The notes under the pieces were generated by a model, which was given only the letters and a program-made list of their open reading frames with translations, searched no databases and was not told where the DNA came from. A stretch of 5,493 nt of DNA from an uncultured Oxalobacter sp. (GTDB lineage: Bacteria > Pseudomonadota > Gammaproteobacteria > Burkholderiales > Burkholderiaceae_D), in contig CALGGD010000182.1 in the NCBI GenBank assembly GCA_937916185.1, positions 1-5,493 on the forward strand, given 5' to 3'. Within the stretch, counting starts at the first letter, position 1. Every line of letters begins with the position of its first letter. The translations under genes were made by a program, and so were the position numbers. Positions 5,251-5,493 of the stretch are shown here, in pieces.

Positions 5251-5493
5251 TTATCTTGATTCCCGCCGTTCCATCCGGGAGCCTTTGCGGTCACCGCCAT
5301 TGCCCCGTTCCATCTTGGAACCCTGATGGTCACCCATGTTGCCCCGTTCCATCCGGGAGCCTTGGCGGTCACCCATGTTGCCCCGTTCCATCCGGGAGCC
5401 TTGGCGGTCACCCATATTGCCCCGTTCCATCCGGTTGCCACGGTCTGGTCCCCGGCGTTCCATTCCCCTGCCATCAGGTCCCCGGCGGTTGTC
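5251..5493 (-). CDS. 3' end of a tandem-repeat Arg/Gly/Asp-rich protein
   Basis: Minus-strand frame open from the right edge to TAA at 5251-5253; 80 residues are visible and the N-terminus is outside the window. The protein reads DNRRGPDGRG, then MERRGPDRGNR, then four 13-residue units of the type MERGNMGDRQGSR, and ends MERRESR. I chose this frame over the overlapping one (WNGATWVTAKAPG units) for two reasons. Upstream it continues smoothly as a related RRGPDGRG/RRGPDRG repeat, and its hydrophilic R/G/D/N composition matches the adjacent lipoprotein. The third frame is closed by a TGA in most units. The visible part is low complexity and probably disordered and basic. Without the N-terminus, export and function cannot be judged. 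It is upstream of the lipoprotein gene (TAA to ATG 18 bases), probably in one operon. Confidence 0.6.
   Translation of the reverse strand, partial: DNRRGPDGRGMERRGPDRGNRMERGNMGDRQGSRMERGNMGDRQGSRMERGNMGDHQGSKMERGNGGDRKGSRMERRESR
5254..5463 (-). repeat. 39-bp tandem repeat array inside a coding region
   Basis: Four contiguous 39-bp units occupy 5392-5430, 5353-5391, 5314-5352 and 5275-5313, each starting with ATG GAA CGG on the minus strand. They are flanked by a 33-bp degenerate unit (5431-5463) and a 21-bp partial unit (5254-5274). The two units at 5353-5430 differ by a single silent base (AAT/AAC). The inner units diverge more (GDHQGSK, GNGGDRKGSR). Since 39 is a multiple of 3, unit gain or loss keeps the frame. 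Confidence 0.9.

Noticed and set aside
5254..5463. Possible CRISPR array
   Set aside because: The 39-bp units are directly contiguous with no spacers and code in frame for a peptide repeat.

Overview
The window most likely comes from a betaproteobacterium of the order Burkholderiales. The evidence is a 387-residue trimeric-type porin with the MKK...ACA-QGNVAIYG start and SRIGFRGTEDLGDGLKAEF motif of that group, and a Dps of the same flavour. Base composition is close to even, lower than in most Burkholderia, which would suit an Oxalobacter-like or other host-associated member. That last step is inference.

Layout. Positions 1-1450 hold two minus-strand genes in tandem, 65 bases apart. Both encode exported proteins: a 199-residue protein of unknown family (851-1450), then a larger one that runs off the left edge (785 to <1). 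A gene-free stretch of about 390 bases (1451-1840) separates them from the divergent porin gene (1841-3004, plus), which ends in a strong hairpin. Next on the plus strand is dps (3185-3673), with its own candidate promoter, a leader hairpin and a clear rho-independent terminator. Behind a palindromic element lies a monocistronic gene (3804-4904) for a YdcK-like parallel beta-helix protein. Its sequence divides into 16 consecutive coils of 17-18 residues with an aromatic ladder. A hairpin without a U-tract lies between it and two convergent minus-strand genes: a short His/Arg-rich lipoprotein (5032-5232) and, upstream of it, the 3' end of a gene built from 39-bp tandem repeats (5251 to >5493).

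How the genes relate. Most of the products are predicted to be in the envelope or exported (porin, two signal-peptide proteins, a lipoprotein). Dps and the beta-helix protein are predicted to be cytoplasmic. The plus-strand genes are separated by terminators, so they look like independent units. The two minus-strand pairs could each be a small operon. No mobile element, CRISPR array, tRNA or rRNA was seen. The most unusual parts are the regular beta-helix protein with its palindrome upstream, and the 39-bp repeat gene next to the lipoprotein.
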